Shown here in pieces: positions 27,237 through 36,730 of a DNA stretch of 64,000 nt. The notes below the pieces were generated by a model. The model did no database searches. It saw nothing but the letters and a program-made list of their open reading frames with translations, and had not been told where the DNA came from. The DNA lies in contig NZ_MAFQ01000007.1 of NCBI RefSeq assembly GCF_002013895.1, forward strand, positions 186,001 through 250,000, written 5' to 3'. The stretch's first letter is position 1, and every line of letters starts with the position of its first letter. Origin of the DNA: Mycobacteroides franklinii. GTDB taxonomy: Bacteria > Actinomycetota > Actinomycetes > Mycobacteriales > Mycobacteriaceae. The position numbers were made by a program, and so were the translations under genes.

Positions 27237-28686
27237 TTCAGATGCGATCGATGAGCCCGGGGTGGGAGCATCGGTAGCCAATATGCGTACGACATACCAA
27301 ACGCCCACCGACGGCGAACTTGCGCTGGAAGACCGCGCCGCGCTCAAACGTGTGGCGGGGCTATCCACCGAACTCGCCGATGTCACCGAGGTCGAATATC
27401 GGCAGCTGCGCCTGGAACGGGTTGTGCTGGTAGGTGTCTGGACCGATGGGACCGCGCAGGAGGCCGATGCCAGCATGGCCGAGCTGGCCGCACTCGCCGA
27501 AACCGCCGGTTCGGAGGTGCTTGAAGGCCTGATTCAGCGTCGCCAAAAGCCGGATCCGGCAACGTATATCGGCTCCGGTAAGGCCATCGAGCTGCGTGAG
27601 ATCGTGTTGGCCACCGGTGCCGACACCGTCATCTGCGACGGCGAGCTGAGCCCGGCGCAGCTGGTGGCGCTGGAGAAGGCGGTGAAGGTCAAGGTCATCG
27701 ACCGGACCGCGTTGATCCTGGACATCTTCGCCCAACACGCCACCAGCCGCGAGGGCAAGGCTCAGGTGGCGTTGGCGCAGATGGAGTACATGCTGCCCCG
27801 GCTGCGCGGCTGGGGTGAATCGATGTCTCGGCAGGCGGGCGGACGGGCAGGTGGGGCCGGCGGGGGTGTGGGTACCCGCGGCCCCGGTGAGACGAAGATC
27901 GAGACCGACCGGCGCCGGATTCGCGAGCGAATGTCGAAGCTGCGGCGCGAGATCCGCGAGATGAAGACGGTGCGTGACACCAAGCGCAGCCGCCGGCTGG
28001 AAAGCGATACCCCGTCGGTCGCGATCGTCGGGTACACCAACGCCGGAAAGTCGAGCCTGCTCAACGCCATCACCGGGGCCGGGGTGCTGGTGCAGGACGC
28101 GCTTTTCGCCACCCTGGAGCCGACCACGCGACGCGGGACCTTCGACGACGGGCGCGAATTCGTCATCACGGACACTGTTGGTTTTGTGCGGCACCTGCCC
28201 ACCCAGCTGGTGGAGGCGTTCCGGTCGACCTTGGAAGAGGTGGCCGACGCGGACCTGCTGGTGCACGTGGTGGACGGCTCCGATCTGGCGCCACTGGCAC
28301 AGATCGAGGCGGTGCGCGCGGTGATCGGCGAGGTTGTCGCGGACCACTTGGGAGACACAGCATCGGCGTCCCCAGAACTTATGGTAATCAACAAGATCGA
28401 CGCCGCGGGCGATCTGGCGTTGGCGCAGCTGCGTCGCGCGTTGCCCAAGGCGTTGTTCGTGTCGGCGCATACCGGAGACGGTGTCGCCACGCTGCGTGAG
28501 GCCATCGCCGGTGCGGTGCCCCGCGGAGATGTGCCCGTCGATGTGGTGATCCCGTATGAGCGTGGCGATTTGGTGGCGCGAATTCATACCGAGGGCCAAG
28601 TGCAATCCACCGAGCACCTGGCGGATGGCACGCGGGTCGTCGGCCGGGTGCCGCACGCGCTGGCGGCTGTCCTCCTGGCCCTTTAG
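27229..28686 (+). CDS. hflX: HflX, ribosome-associated GTPase
   Basis: About 485 residues: N-terminal HflX domain ([27 protein letters not shown]), a Gly-rich linker and Arg-rich helix ([20 protein letters not shown]), then the GTPase with P-loop [12 protein letters not shown], switch [12 protein letters not shown] and DTVGF. HflX splits stalled 70S ribosomes. GTG 27229 overlaps the end of dapF by 8 nt; an upstream ATG at 27187 is less likely because it lies well inside dapF. It is convergent with the molybdopterin enzyme gene, overlapping by 4 nt. Confidence 0.95.
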   Translation: MDNSDAIDEPGVGASVANMRTTYQTPTDGELALEDRAALKRVAGLSTELADVTEVEYRQLRLERVVLVGVWTDGTAQEADASMAELAALAETAGSEVLEGLIQRRQKPDPATYIGSGKAIELREIVLATGADTVICDGELSPAQLVALEKAVKVKVIDRTALILDIFAQHATSREGKAQVALAQMEYMLPRLRGWGESMSRQAGGRAGGAGGGVGTRGPGETKIETDRRRIRERMSKLRREIREMKTVRDTKRSRRLESDTPSVAIVGYTNAGKSSLLNAITGAGVLVQDALFATLEPTTRRGTFDDGREFVITDTVGFVRHLPTQLVEAFRSTLEEVADADLLVHVVDGSDLAPLAQIEAVRAVIGEVVADHLGDTASASPELMVINKIDAAGDLALAQLRRALPKALFVSAHTGDGVATLREAIAGAVPRGDVPVDVVIPYERGDLVARIHTEGQVQSTEHLADGTRVVGRVPHALAAVLLAL

Positions 28687-30986
28687 TAACGGCTTTGGTC
28701 GCGCGGCACGAACCGCGGCGGGACGTGTGCGCGCACCGGCGGCGGCGTTCCCTCGAAGCGCTCGATCTGCACCAGCACGTGTTGGCCGGTGCAGCCCTGC
28801 GCCAACGACGAGGTTCCCGAGTCATCGGTCAGCACGTTCGGATTGCCATGCGCGCAGGGCGAATCCGGGTCGGCGGGATCGATGGGGTCGAACCAGGCCC
28901 CCGTGGACAATTGCACGACCCGGGGACGTAGGCCCTCGTCGAGAACCGCCCCGGCCAGACAAGCCCCGCGGTCGTTGAATACCCGCACCACGTCGCCGTC
29001 GGCGATACCGCGTGCGGCGGCGTCGCCCGGGTGCATACGTAAGGGTTCGCGTCCCTGGACCTTCGATCCCTGGCTGGTGCGGCCGAAGTCGAGCTGGCTG
29101 TGCAGCCGGGTACGGGGCTGGTTGGCGATCAGATGCAGCGGAAAGTGCTCGGCCCGTTTTCCCTTGAGCCATTCGGTGGGCTCATACCAGCGTGGGTGGC
29201 CGCCGCAGTCGGCGTATCCGAACCCGTCGATGGTCTCCGAGAAGATCTCGATGCGTCCGCTGGGGGTATGTAGTGGGTGCGCGTCGGGGTTCTCGCGGAA
29301 GTCCGAGAGCAGGGTCAAACCAGGGTCGGTCGGCAGCTCCAGGGAGCCGCTGTCCCAGAATTCGTCGAAGGACGGCACCGGGAAGTTCAGGGCGCCAGCC
29401 CATTCGGCGTAGATGTGGCGCAACCACTCGGAGGCGGTGCGCCCTTCGGTGAACTGCGCGCCGAACCCGAGCCGGTCGGCCAGCGCCGAGAACGTCGTGT
29501 AGTCGTCCCGGGAGTTGGCATACGGCGGTGCCACGGCCTTCATCGCCACCAGCAGCGGATCATTGCGGCTGCCGGAGAAGTCGTCACGCTCCAGGCTGGT
29601 GGTGGACGGCACGACGATGTCGGCGTGCTTGGCCATCGCCGTCCACACCGGATCGTGCACCACCACGGTGTCGACGCGGGCCAGCGCACGGCGCAGCCTG
29701 GGTAGATTCTGGTGGTGGTGGAAGGGATTTCCGCCCGCCCAGTACACGCATCTGATATCCGGCAAGGTCAGTGTTTGGCCGTTGTATGCCAGCGTCTGCC
29801 CGGGCCGCAGCAGTAGCTCGCTGATGGCCGCCACCGGGATGAACGTCTCGACGGGGTTGGGTCCCTGCGGGAAGGTCGGCAGCGGGCAACTGACCGGGGC
29901 CAGCCCGGGCTCGTTCATCGACCCGTAGCCATGTCCGAAACCGCCTCCGGGGATGCCGATCTGACCGAGCATCGCGGCCAAGGTGAGTCCCATCCATGGC
30001 GCTTGCTCGCCGTGGCGTACCCGTTGGAGCGACCAGCTGACGGTCACCAGGGTGCGCCCGGCCGCCATGCGGCGCGCCAAGCTGCGCAGCCCGCCGGCGT
30101 CCAGACCGCTAAGGTTCTGCGCCCATTCCGGGCTCTTGGGCACGCCATCGTCGGTGCCCAGTAGGTAGCGCTCGAATCGTTCGTAACCGGCGCAATAGGT
30201 GCGCAAGAAGGTCAAGTCCGCCAGGCCCTCGGTGGCCAGCACGTGTGCCAGCGCGAGCATCACCGCGACATCGGTTCCGGGAACTGGTGCGTGCCATTCG
30301 CATTCGCCGTCGATATCGTCGCGCAGTGGGCTGAACGAGACGATGCGTCCACCACGGCCGCGGAACCGGTTGAGGGCATCGCGCGCGGGGTGGGCGGTGG
30401 TTCCGCCGTGGTTGACGCCCGTGTTCTTCAGGGCGATTCCGCCGAATGACACCAGCAGATCGGTGTTCTCGACGATGACATCCCAGGACGTTGACCTCTT
30501 GAACAGTCCGTCATGGGTTCCGATCACGTGCGGCATGATGACGCCGGTTGCGCCGAGGCTGTACGAGTGACGGGAAAAGGTGTACCCGCCAAGCAGTTTC
30601 AGGAATCGATGCACCTGGCTCTGGGCGTGGTGAAAGCGCCCCGCGCTGGCCCAGCCGTACGATCCGCCGTAGATGGCCTCGTTGCCGTGGGTGTCGACGA
30701 TGCGCCGCAGCTCGGCGGCCAGCAGTTCGGTGAGCTCATCCCAGGACACCTCCACGTACTCGTCGGAACCGCGCGCCGTGCTGGGGCCGGGACCGTCCCG
30801 CAGCCAGCCGCGGCGGACCGACGGCGCCGTCACCCGGGCCCGGTGCCGGATCGAGCCGGGAATGTTCTGCAGCAGCGGTGAAGGATCGGTATCCGTGCCC
30901 AGCGGAGTGACGCCGATCACTTCGCCGTCACGGACCTCGGGCGTGAACGCCCCCCAGTGGGTATGTGAAAGTGCCGGCCTGGTCAC
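28683..30986 (-). CDS. molybdopterin oxidoreductase of the BisC/TorA (S- or N-oxide reductase) type
   Basis: About 767 residues. SHTHWGAFTPEVRDG is the usual BisC/TorA opening, with no N-terminal iron-sulfur Cys motif. SRHSYSLGATGVIMPHVIG contains the Ser (about residue 143) that ligates Mo in the DMSO reductase family. The C-terminal part (LHLIANQPRTRLHSQLD, GDVVRVFNDRGACLAGAV) binds the second pterin. It likely reduces biotin or methionine sulfoxide. There is no Tat-type signal, so it acts in the cytoplasm. GTG 30986 follows TAGGCT by 7 nt, a leaderless layout. Confidence 0.85.
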   Translation of the reverse strand: MTRPALSHTHWGAFTPEVRDGEVIGVTPLGTDTDPSPLLQNIPGSIRHRARVTAPSVRRGWLRDGPGPSTARGSDEYVEVSWDELTELLAAELRRIVDTHGNEAIYGGSYGWASAGRFHHAQSQVHRFLKLLGGYTFSRHSYSLGATGVIMPHVIGTHDGLFKRSTSWDVIVENTDLLVSFGGIALKNTGVNHGGTTAHPARDALNRFRGRGGRIVSFSPLRDDIDGECEWHAPVPGTDVAVMLALAHVLATEGLADLTFLRTYCAGYERFERYLLGTDDGVPKSPEWAQNLSGLDAGGLRSLARRMAAGRTLVTVSWSLQRVRHGEQAPWMGLTLAAMLGQIGIPGGGFGHGYGSMNEPGLAPVSCPLPTFPQGPNPVETFIPVAAISELLLRPGQTLAYNGQTLTLPDIRCVYWAGGNPFHHHQNLPRLRRALARVDTVVVHDPVWTAMAKHADIVVPSTTSLERDDFSGSRNDPLLVAMKAVAPPYANSRDDYTTFSALADRLGFGAQFTEGRTASEWLRHIYAEWAGALNFPVPSFDEFWDSGSLELPTDPGLTLLSDFRENPDAHPLHTPSGRIEIFSETIDGFGYADCGGHPRWYEPTEWLKGKRAEHFPLHLIANQPRTRLHSQLDFGRTSQGSKVQGREPLRMHPGDAAARGIADGDVVRVFNDRGACLAGAVLDEGLRPRVVQLSTGAWFDPIDPADPDSPCAHGNPNVLTDDSGTSSLAQGCTGQHVLVQIERFEGTPPPVRAHVPPRFVPRDQSRY

Positions 30987-31031
30987 CCTAATCAGCCTAG
31001 GCTTTCTGTCCGTCGAAACCAGGTAGGCGAG

Positions 31032-31055
31032 TACCAACCGACCAGTGGGTTGGTA
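31032..31055. promoter_or_regulatory. palindromic operator at the fadE20 promoter
   Basis: TACCAACC (31032-31039) and GGTTGGTA (31048-31055) are perfect 8-bp arms with 8 nt between. The right arm overlaps the -10-like TACATT (31056-31061) region, about 45 nt before the fadE20 start. The form resembles TetR-family operators of mycobacterial lipid genes. Confidence 0.65.
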
Positions 31056-31096
31056 TACATTCTGCCGAGTACGTAAACCCAAACCGGAAGGTGATC

Positions 31097-32251
31097 ATGG
31101 CCGGCGCCGTCAAGTTCAAACGCACCATTTTCGAACCCGAGCACGAACTGTTCCGCGAGTCGTTCAAGACCTTCCTGGAACGGCATGCCGAGCCGTACCG
31201 GGAGGAGTGGGACGAGAACAAGATCGTCGACCGCTCTCTCTGGGTCGAGGCCGGCAAACAGGGCTTCCTGGGCACTGACATGCCCGAGGAGTTCGGCGGC
31301 GGCGGACTCGTCGATTTCCGCTACAACGCCATCATTGGCGAAGAGATCACCAAGGCTCGCCAGTCGGGTATCGGTTTCACTTTGCACAACGATGTCGCGG
31401 GTCCGTACTTCCGGGATTTGGCCAACGACGAGCAGAAGGCCCGCTGGTTCCCGGGATTCTGTTCCGGCGAGCTGATCTCGGCAATCGCCATGACCGAGCC
31501 GGGCACCGGTAGTGACCTGCAGGGCATCAAGACTCGCGCCGTCAAGGACGGCGATCATTACATTCTCAATGGGTCCAAGACCTTCATCACCAATGGCATC
31601 AACGCCGATCTGGTCATCGTGGTCGCACAGACCGACCCCGAGAAGGGTGCGCTGGGCTTCAGCCTCATCGTCGTGGAGCGCGGCATGGAGGGCTTTGAGC
31701 GCGGCCGCAAGCTCGACAAGATGGGCCTTGACGCACAGGACACCGCCGAGCTGTCCTTCACCGATGTCCGCGTGCCCGCCGCCAACCTGTTGGGTGACGA
31801 GGGGCAGGGCTTCATCTACCTCATGCAGAACTTGCCCCAGGAGCGCATGTCGATTGCCGTCGTAGCGGCCGCCGCGATGGAAACCATGCTTGAGGCGACG
31901 ATCCAGTACACGTCCGAACGTAAGGCGTTTGGCAAGCCCATCAAGAGCTTCCAGAACAGCCGCTTTGTGCTGGCGGAACTCGCCACCGATGCCACGATGA
32001 TCCGGATCATGGTCGACGAGTTCATCACGCTGCTCAACAAGAAGGAATTGAGTGTCGAGCAGGCCGCGATGGCCAAGTGGTACAGCACCGAGAAGCAGGT
32101 CCACCTGATCGACCGCTGCTTGCAGCTGCACGGTGGTTACGGCTTCATGCGTGAGTACCCGGTGGCCCGGGCGTACATGGACTCCCGTATCCAGACGATC
32201 TACGGCGGAACCACCGAGATCATGAAGGAGATCATCGGGCGTTCGCTCTAG
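31097..32251 (+). CDS. fadE20: acyl-CoA dehydrogenase FadE20
   Basis: A 384-residue FAD acyl-CoA dehydrogenase: N-terminal helical domain, AMTEPGTGSDLQGIKTRA (FAD and substrate binding), and C-terminal KQVHLIDRCLQLHGGYGFM with IYGGTTEIMKEIIGRSL, the flavin-binding end. The catalytic base is probably Glu in YGGTTEIM. It introduces a trans-2 double bond into acyl-CoA. The ATG at 31097 has GGAAGG upstream. A palindrome overlaps its promoter, so a TetR-type regulator encoded elsewhere may control it. Confidence 0.92.
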   Translation: MAGAVKFKRTIFEPEHELFRESFKTFLERHAEPYREEWDENKIVDRSLWVEAGKQGFLGTDMPEEFGGGGLVDFRYNAIIGEEITKARQSGIGFTLHNDVAGPYFRDLANDEQKARWFPGFCSGELISAIAMTEPGTGSDLQGIKTRAVKDGDHYILNGSKTFITNGINADLVIVVAQTDPEKGALGFSLIVVERGMEGFERGRKLDKMGLDAQDTAELSFTDVRVPAANLLGDEGQGFIYLMQNLPQERMSIAVVAAAAMETMLEATIQYTSERKAFGKPIKSFQNSRFVLAELATDATMIRIMVDEFITLLNKKELSVEQAAMAKWYSTEKQVHLIDRCLQLHGGYGFMREYPVARAYMDSRIQTIYGGTTEIMKEIIGRSL

Positions 32252-32257
32252 TCGCCC

Positions 32258-32803
32258 ATGCATATTCGTGACGCCACGGCCGCCGACGCGGCCGCGTGTG
32301 CGGCGATCTATGCGCCGTATGTGACCGACACGGCTATTTCGTTTGAGGAGGTGCCGCCGTCGGATGTCGTTCTTGCCGAACGCATCCAGACGGCGGCCCA
32401 CCGCCACGCCTGGCTCGTCGCCGAGGATGGCGGGGAAATTCTCGGGTATGCCTATGCGGTGCCCTGGAAGTCACGCTCGGCTTACCAATGGGCCTGTGAG
32501 GTCAGCGTGTATGTCGATGGTGCGCGACGCCAGCGCGGCGCGGGCCGCCGGCTGTACACGGCATTGCTTGACCGGCTTCGCGATCTTGGTTATCGCACGG
32601 TGCTGGCGGGTGTCGTAGTGCCCAATGGCGCGAGCGAAAAGCTGCACCTGGCAATGGGATTCGAGCAGGTTGCGCTCTACCGCAGGATTGGCTACAAGCT
32701 TGGCAGCTGGCAGGACGTTGCGTATTTCCAGCTATTTCTACCGTCCTCGGACGGTCATGCGGATGATGATTCCGCGCCCGGGCCACCGCCCGGACAGGCC
32801 TAG
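32258..32803 (+). CDS. GNAT acetyltransferase, phosphinothricin acetyltransferase-like
   Basis: A 181-residue GNAT protein: [52 protein letters not shown] (acetyl-CoA loop RRQRGAG) and [24 protein letters not shown] match the Pat/YncA type, which acetylates phosphinothricin, methionine sulfoximine or related amino acids. The substrate is not provable here. It is 6 nt after fadE20 and its TAG shares CTAG with the convergent lexA stop. Confidence 0.88.
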   Translation: MHIRDATAADAAACAAIYAPYVTDTAISFEEVPPSDVVLAERIQTAAHRHAWLVAEDGGEILGYAYAVPWKSRSAYQWACEVSVYVDGARRQRGAGRRLYTALLDRLRDLGYRTVLAGVVVPNGASEKLHLAMGFEQVALYRRIGYKLGSWQDVAYFQLFLPSSDGHADDDSAPGPPPGQA

Positions 32804-33474
32804 ATCTTCCGGATAACGGTGACAACCTTGCCGAGGATGGCGGCGTCGTTACCGGGAATCGGTTCAAACAAAGGGTTGTGCGGCATCAGCCAGACCTGAC
32901 CCGCCGTCCGCTTGAACGTCTTGACGGTCGCTTCGCCGTCGATCATCGCCGCCACGATATCGCCGTTGTCGGCGACGTTCTGCTGGCGAACCACCACCCA
33001 GTCGCCATCGCAGATCGCTGCGTCGACCATCGACTCACCGACGACCTTGAGCAGGAACAACGAGCCCTCGCCGACGAGCTCACGGGGGAGCGGGAACACA
33101 TCCTCGACGGCCTCCTCGGCCAGGATGGGACCACCGGCGGCGATGCGCCCCAGCACCGGCACGAACGTCGGTTCCGGCAGGTCGCCCGAGCCGATGACGT
33201 CACTGGTGACCGACGCACCGCGGGTTTCCTCGAGTCCTCGAACATCAACGGCGCGCGGACGATTGGGATCGCGCCGCAGGAATCCCTTCTGTTCGAGGGT
33301 GCGTAGCTGATGGGCGACCGATGAGGTGGAGGTGAGCCCGACGGCGTCTCCGATTTCGCGGATGCTCGGGGGGTAGCCCCGTTCATTCACCGATGCGCGG
33401 ATGACCTCCAGGATGGTCCGCTGGCGCTCGGTCAGTGAACCGGTGGCGGGTCCCTTGCTGGGTGTATCGCTCAT
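32800..33474 (-). CDS. lexA: LexA, SOS repressor
   Basis: A 224-residue LexA. The winged helix-turn-helix covers about residues 13-75 ([22 protein letters not shown]). Self-cleavage occurs in GRIAAGGP (Ala113-Gly114); Ser148 (GESMVDA) and Lys185 (ATVKTF) form the dyad. It represses SOS genes until RecA filaments trigger cleavage. TTGATA, 17 nt, TAGATT precede the ATG by 7 nt (leaderless), and a LexA box overlaps this -35, giving autoregulation. It shares the CTAG stop with the convergent GNAT gene. Confidence 0.98.
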   Translation of the reverse strand: MSDTPSKGPATGSLTERQRTILEVIRASVNERGYPPSIREIGDAVGLTSTSSVAHQLRTLEQKGFLRRDPNRPRAVDVRGLEETRGASVTSDVIGSGDLPEPTFVPVLGRIAAGGPILAEEAVEDVFPLPRELVGEGSLFLLKVVGESMVDAAICDGDWVVVRQQNVADNGDIVAAMIDGEATVKTFKRTAGQVWLMPHNPLFEPIPGNDAAILGKVVTVIRKI

Positions 33475-33481
33475 GGGCCCG

Positions 33482-33522
33482 AATCTAGACCTGTCGACGA
33501 CATTTATCAAACATGTGTTCGA
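33482..33522 (-). promoter_or_regulatory. lexA promoter with autoregulatory SOS box
   Basis: On the minus strand TTGATA (33505-33510) and TAGATT (33482-33487) are spaced 17 nt. The SOS box TCAAACATGTGTTCGA (33507-33522) overlaps the -35 element, so LexA would block polymerase binding. Confidence 0.88.
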
Positions 33523-33585
33523 TGCGTGTCGTGCATCCTGCCTGGCAGGTCGGCTGAGCGGCGCATCTGCACTGGTCAGAGGCAC

Positions 33586-33608
33586 TTGTCGGTGGTGAAT
33601 GCTACAAA
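33586..33608 (+). promoter_or_regulatory. PafBC-type promoter toward the chiZ-like gene
   Basis: TTGTCGGTG (33586-33594), 8 nt, TACAAA (33603-33608) matches the damage-inducible motif except for the last base of the -10. The LexA boxes follow directly. Confidence 0.75.
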
Positions 33609-33643
33609 TCGATCACATGTTCGGATATCGAACACATGATCGA
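33609..33643. promoter_or_regulatory. two LexA boxes upstream of the chiZ-like gene
   Basis: TCGATCACATGTTCGG (33609-33624) and TCGAACACATGATCGA (33628-33643) each match the SOS box with one or two changes. They sit at and after the expected transcription start, a repressing position. Confidence 0.88.
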
Positions 33644-33703
33644 GTACATTCGAACATAAGAGCGAACGGGCACACCGATCGACAGGACAGGAAGGCATTG
33701 CAG

Positions 33704-34207
33704 ATGAGCACAAACGTTCTCGCCACGCCACGTAGTTCTCACGTCCGCGCGAACACGACGCGCGAATGCGCGCCACAAGTACGGGCGTACAGCGCGGAAT
33801 ATCCGCGGACTCAGCGTCGGGCACTGCCGGTGCGCACCGTCGCTTACCGCCGGCCCGCCGGGCGGCCGGTCGCGTACCGGGGTACCGGTATCCGCGTCTC
33901 GGCCGCAGTGCATGGTCGCCGCCCCGTGAGCCTGAAAGCCACCCTTGTCGTCGCGGTGGGCGCTGCGGTCGCGACGATGTGGCTGTTGATGCTCGGCCAG
34001 GTCAGCGCCGCAGGAGTCGGTGGAGCGGGTGTGCCGGATCGTGTGGCGGTCGTTCAGGTCGCTCCTGGAGAGACCCTGGCCGACGTGGCCTCGCGTGTTG
34101 CGCCGGAGGCACCGCGCTCAGCGGTGGTTTCCAAGATTCGTGAACTCAATGAACTCGACTCGGCGACAGTGCAAGCCGGTCAGACGCTGGTTTCCCCGGT
34201 CGGCTGA
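33704..34207 (+). CDS. chiZ: ChiZ-like SOS-induced LysM membrane protein (Rv2719c-like)
   Basis: A 167-residue protein: Arg/Tyr-rich cytoplasmic N-terminus, one transmembrane helix (about residues 79-103, [21 protein letters not shown]) and an outer LysM-like domain ([19 protein letters not shown], ending [13 protein letters not shown]). The M. tuberculosis homologue ChiZ is damage-induced, acts on the cell wall and slows division. AGGAAGG precedes the ATG. Both LexA boxes and a PafBC-type promoter lie upstream, divergent from lexA. Confidence 0.9.
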   Translation: MSTNVLATPRSSHVRANTTRECAPQVRAYSAEYPRTQRRALPVRTVAYRRPAGRPVAYRGTGIRVSAAVHGRRPVSLKATLVVAVGAAVATMWLLMLGQVSAAGVGGAGVPDRVAVVQVAPGETLADVASRVAPEAPRSAVVSKIRELNELDSATVQAGQTLVSPVG

Positions 34208-34337
34208 TCGGCGCACGGACGTGACCTTCAGGCGTGCGGGAGCACGGGTATCCTCGACACCGGTCTGGGCGCGCTGCGCGGTGCGTCAGCCCGTCCGGGC
34301 CAACGACATGGAGTTCAGAACCGGCGAAGGAGCAGTA

Positions 34338-34802
34338 ATGCACTGTCCGTTCTGCCGTCATCCTGACTCGCGCGTTGTCGATTCCCGTGAGGCGGACGAG
34401 GGCCAGGCGATACGGCGCCGCCGATCGTGCCCGGAGTGCGGCCGTCGTTTCACCACCGTGGAGACCGCTGTGCTGGCCGTGGTGAAGCGCAGCGGCGTCA
34501 CCGAGCCGTTCAGTCGTGACAAGGTCATCAAGGGGGTACGCCGGGCCTGCCAGGGCCGCGATGTCGACGACGATGCGCTGAATCTGCTTGCCCAGCAGGT
34601 TGAGGACGCCGTCCGGGCTGCCGGATCCCCGGAGATCCCTAGCAATGAGGTGGGCCTGGCGATCCTTGGCCCGTTGCGCGACTTGGATGAGGTTGCATAC
34701 CTGCGCTTCGCCTCGGTGTATCGAGGGTTCAGCTCCGCCGAGGACTTCGAACGTGAGATCGCCGCGCTGAGAGCGCATCGGGACGCGCCAACAGGATCCT
34801 GA
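34338..34802 (+). CDS. nrdR: NrdR, ribonucleotide reductase repressor
   Basis: A 154-residue NrdR: zinc ribbon CPFC and CPEC (residues 3-6 and 31-34) and the ATP-cone domain ([20 protein letters not shown]). It senses ATP/dATP and represses nrd operons. AAGGAG precedes the ATG. Conserved position after lexA/chiZ. The nitrobindin-like gene usually found next in M. tuberculosis is not here. Confidence 0.97.
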   Translation: MHCPFCRHPDSRVVDSREADEGQAIRRRRSCPECGRRFTTVETAVLAVVKRSGVTEPFSRDKVIKGVRRACQGRDVDDDALNLLAQQVEDAVRAAGSPEIPSNEVGLAILGPLRDLDEVAYLRFASVYRGFSSAEDFEREIAALRAHRDAPTGS

Positions 34803-34828
34803 CCTGCCGCGGCGCGGTGTCGGTTGCT

Positions 34829-35512
34829 CTAATCCAATGTGAGCGATTGGTCGGCGACAACACGGCCACCGATCGTCACCCAGCCCTCAGGGCTCCACTG
34901 CGTGAGAATCTGCGATCCCTTGCCCTGATTGATGATCAGGTCGCGGCTCAACAAATCAGTCATCCGTGCCGCTACGGACCCGGTCGCTTCGTCCTCGCTG
35001 ACGCCCAGGTCGGATGCGAACACCCGTGATCGCACCAGGCTGGCGTCGCGGTCCTGCCACGCCCATACGCAATGCAGCAGCTCGTCCGCGTAGTCGGCGG
35101 GGTCTGCGGCCTCCACATCGGCAGGGGAGCCGGTTTCGTGGAAATCGGTTTCCGGGGCCCAATCGGACCGGGCCTGTATCCACGTGCGCTCGTCGTAGCT
35201 CACAGGTAGCACGCCCGCGGGAACCTGCAGGGTGTTGACCGGTGTTCCGCGTTCGCGCAGCCACCACGCCAGCCCCACTGTCGGATGCCCGGCGAAGGGA
35301 AGTTCGGCCGCCGGAGTGAAGATCCGTAGATGTGCGGTGTTGGATCCTTCGGCTGGAAGATCGACGAAAACCGTTTCGCTGAAACCTAACCGGGCAGCGA
35401 TCTGCTGCCGATCCGGCGCCGCCACGTCGGCGCCGTTGACGATCCCCAAGGGATTGCCGAAGTTGCCTGTCTCGTCGGTGAATACGCGTACAACCGCGAC
35501 GTCAACGCTCAT
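34829..35512 (-). CDS. PhzF-family isomerase/epimerase (Rv2716-like)
   Basis: A 227-residue PhzF-fold protein: [26 protein letters not shown] (catalytic Glu region) and [15 protein letters not shown] (conserved GHP) then [11 protein letters not shown] in the second half. Related enzymes isomerise or cyclise small aromatic or amino acid-derived substrates; this one is shorter than typical (about 280). Substrate unknown. It is convergent with nrdR. Confidence 0.85.
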   Translation of the reverse strand: MSVDVAVVRVFTDETGNFGNPLGIVNGADVAAPDRQQIAARLGFSETVFVDLPAEGSNTAHLRIFTPAAELPFAGHPTVGLAWWLRERGTPVNTLQVPAGVLPVSYDERTWIQARSDWAPETDFHETGSPADVEAADPADYADELLHCVWAWQDRDASLVRSRVFASDLGVSEDEATGSVAARMTDLLSRDLIINQGKGSQILTQWSPEGWVTIGGRVVADQSLTLD

Positions 35513-35596
35513 TCCTCGACTCTACGTCCCGCATACGCTACCTGCGACGGTACCCGTGAACAGGGCAAATCTTTGGTGGCGCTTCAGCTCTCGAGG

Positions 35597-36676
35597 TTAT
35601 GTGGCGCTGCGCTCGTCTGTGCCCATGGCGTCGAGGACCGCCATGCGGGTGCGTGCGGCCCCGCCGATGGCGTGTTCGGTGACCCCGGTGCGCAACAATC
35701 GGCGCAATTCGTCCTCGTTGTATTCGCCGGGCTCTGTCGATGCGATGAATTGGCGCACGATGCCGATGAATCGTTCGGGATCGTCATGGAACGGGAAATG
35801 CCCAGATTTGTCGAAGATCTCGAGCGTCGCGCCGGGCATCGCGGCATGGGCGAGATGCCCGTGGCTGACGGGGATAACCAGGTCGTCACTGCCCCAAATA
35901 AGCTGCACAGGAACAGATTCCGTCAAATAACATCGGTCCAGCATGGTCACCACCTGGCCGCGCCAGTCCACCACGGCGCGCAGCGTCCGGGTGAACGCGG
36001 CCGAGGCCCGGGGTTCGGGTAGGTCGGCCAGAACTCGCAGCACGTCGGGGATGTCGCGAGCCATTCCCGCCCGTCCGAAGGTCGCCCGCGCCACCGCACC
36101 GGTCAGCCGGACCATGGGCATTGCCAACGGCAACCTCAACAGTCCCAGCGCATCTCCGATGAACGGCAGTGATGCGCAACGCAATACGATGTTGACGTCC
36201 TTGGTCACCCCACCCGGCGCGACCAGGATGAGTCGCTCCACCAGGTGCGGGAACTGGTACGTGAATTGCATCGCGACGCCGCCGCCCAGCGAATGTCCGA
36301 CGACCGTGACTCTGTCGACGTCCAGGACGGCCAACAGATCCCGCATGCCATTGGCATAGGCCGCAACCGAGTAGTCGGCCCGCGGTTTGTCCGACTGCCC
36401 GTGCCCCAGCAGGTCCGGGGCGATCACGGTGAAATGCTCGGCGAGCTTTGCGTGCACGCTGTCCCATGTCGCCGAGTTGTCGCCGATCCCGTGGATGAGC
36501 AGCAGCACCGGCCCGGACCCGGCGATCCGGAACGCGCGACGATAGCCATGGATGGTGCGGAACGCCAGCCGCGGCTGCGTCGGTGTGCCGGCGGCGGAAT
36601 CGGTGTTGTCGCCACCGACCCCGTCGATGCGCTCGGCGTCCGGCACCGGACGCAGCAGCCGCGGGGGAGGGTTCAT
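35597..36676 (-). CDS. alpha/beta hydrolase (Rv2715-like)
   Basis: About 359 residues: oxyanion [13 protein letters not shown], elbow [14 protein letters not shown] with Ser nucleophile, acid in [11 protein letters not shown] and His in [14 protein letters not shown]. The last 45 residues form an extra tail. A serine esterase, lipase or thioesterase-like hydrolase; substrate unknown. The ATG at 36676 was chosen from similarity ([11 protein letters not shown]); GTG 36703 upstream is possible. Confidence 0.87.
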   Translation of the reverse strand: MNPPPRLLRPVPDAERIDGVGGDNTDSAAGTPTQPRLAFRTIHGYRRAFRIAGSGPVLLLIHGIGDNSATWDSVHAKLAEHFTVIAPDLLGHGQSDKPRADYSVAAYANGMRDLLAVLDVDRVTVVGHSLGGGVAMQFTYQFPHLVERLILVAPGGVTKDVNIVLRCASLPFIGDALGLLRLPLAMPMVRLTGAVARATFGRAGMARDIPDVLRVLADLPEPRASAAFTRTLRAVVDWRGQVVTMLDRCYLTESVPVQLIWGSDDLVIPVSHGHLAHAAMPGATLEIFDKSGHFPFHDDPERFIGIVRQFIASTEPGEYNEDELRRLLRTGVTEHAIGGAARTRMAVLDAMGTDERSAT

Positions 36677-36730
36677 GTGAAGTATTTTCACCCTTCGCCG
36701 CAAATTTGGCGCGGCGAGCGCTTAACCGGG

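Noticed and set aside
27361..28656. 431-codon minus-strand frame opposite hflX
   Set aside because: His/Arg-rich shadow of hflX, without family similarity.
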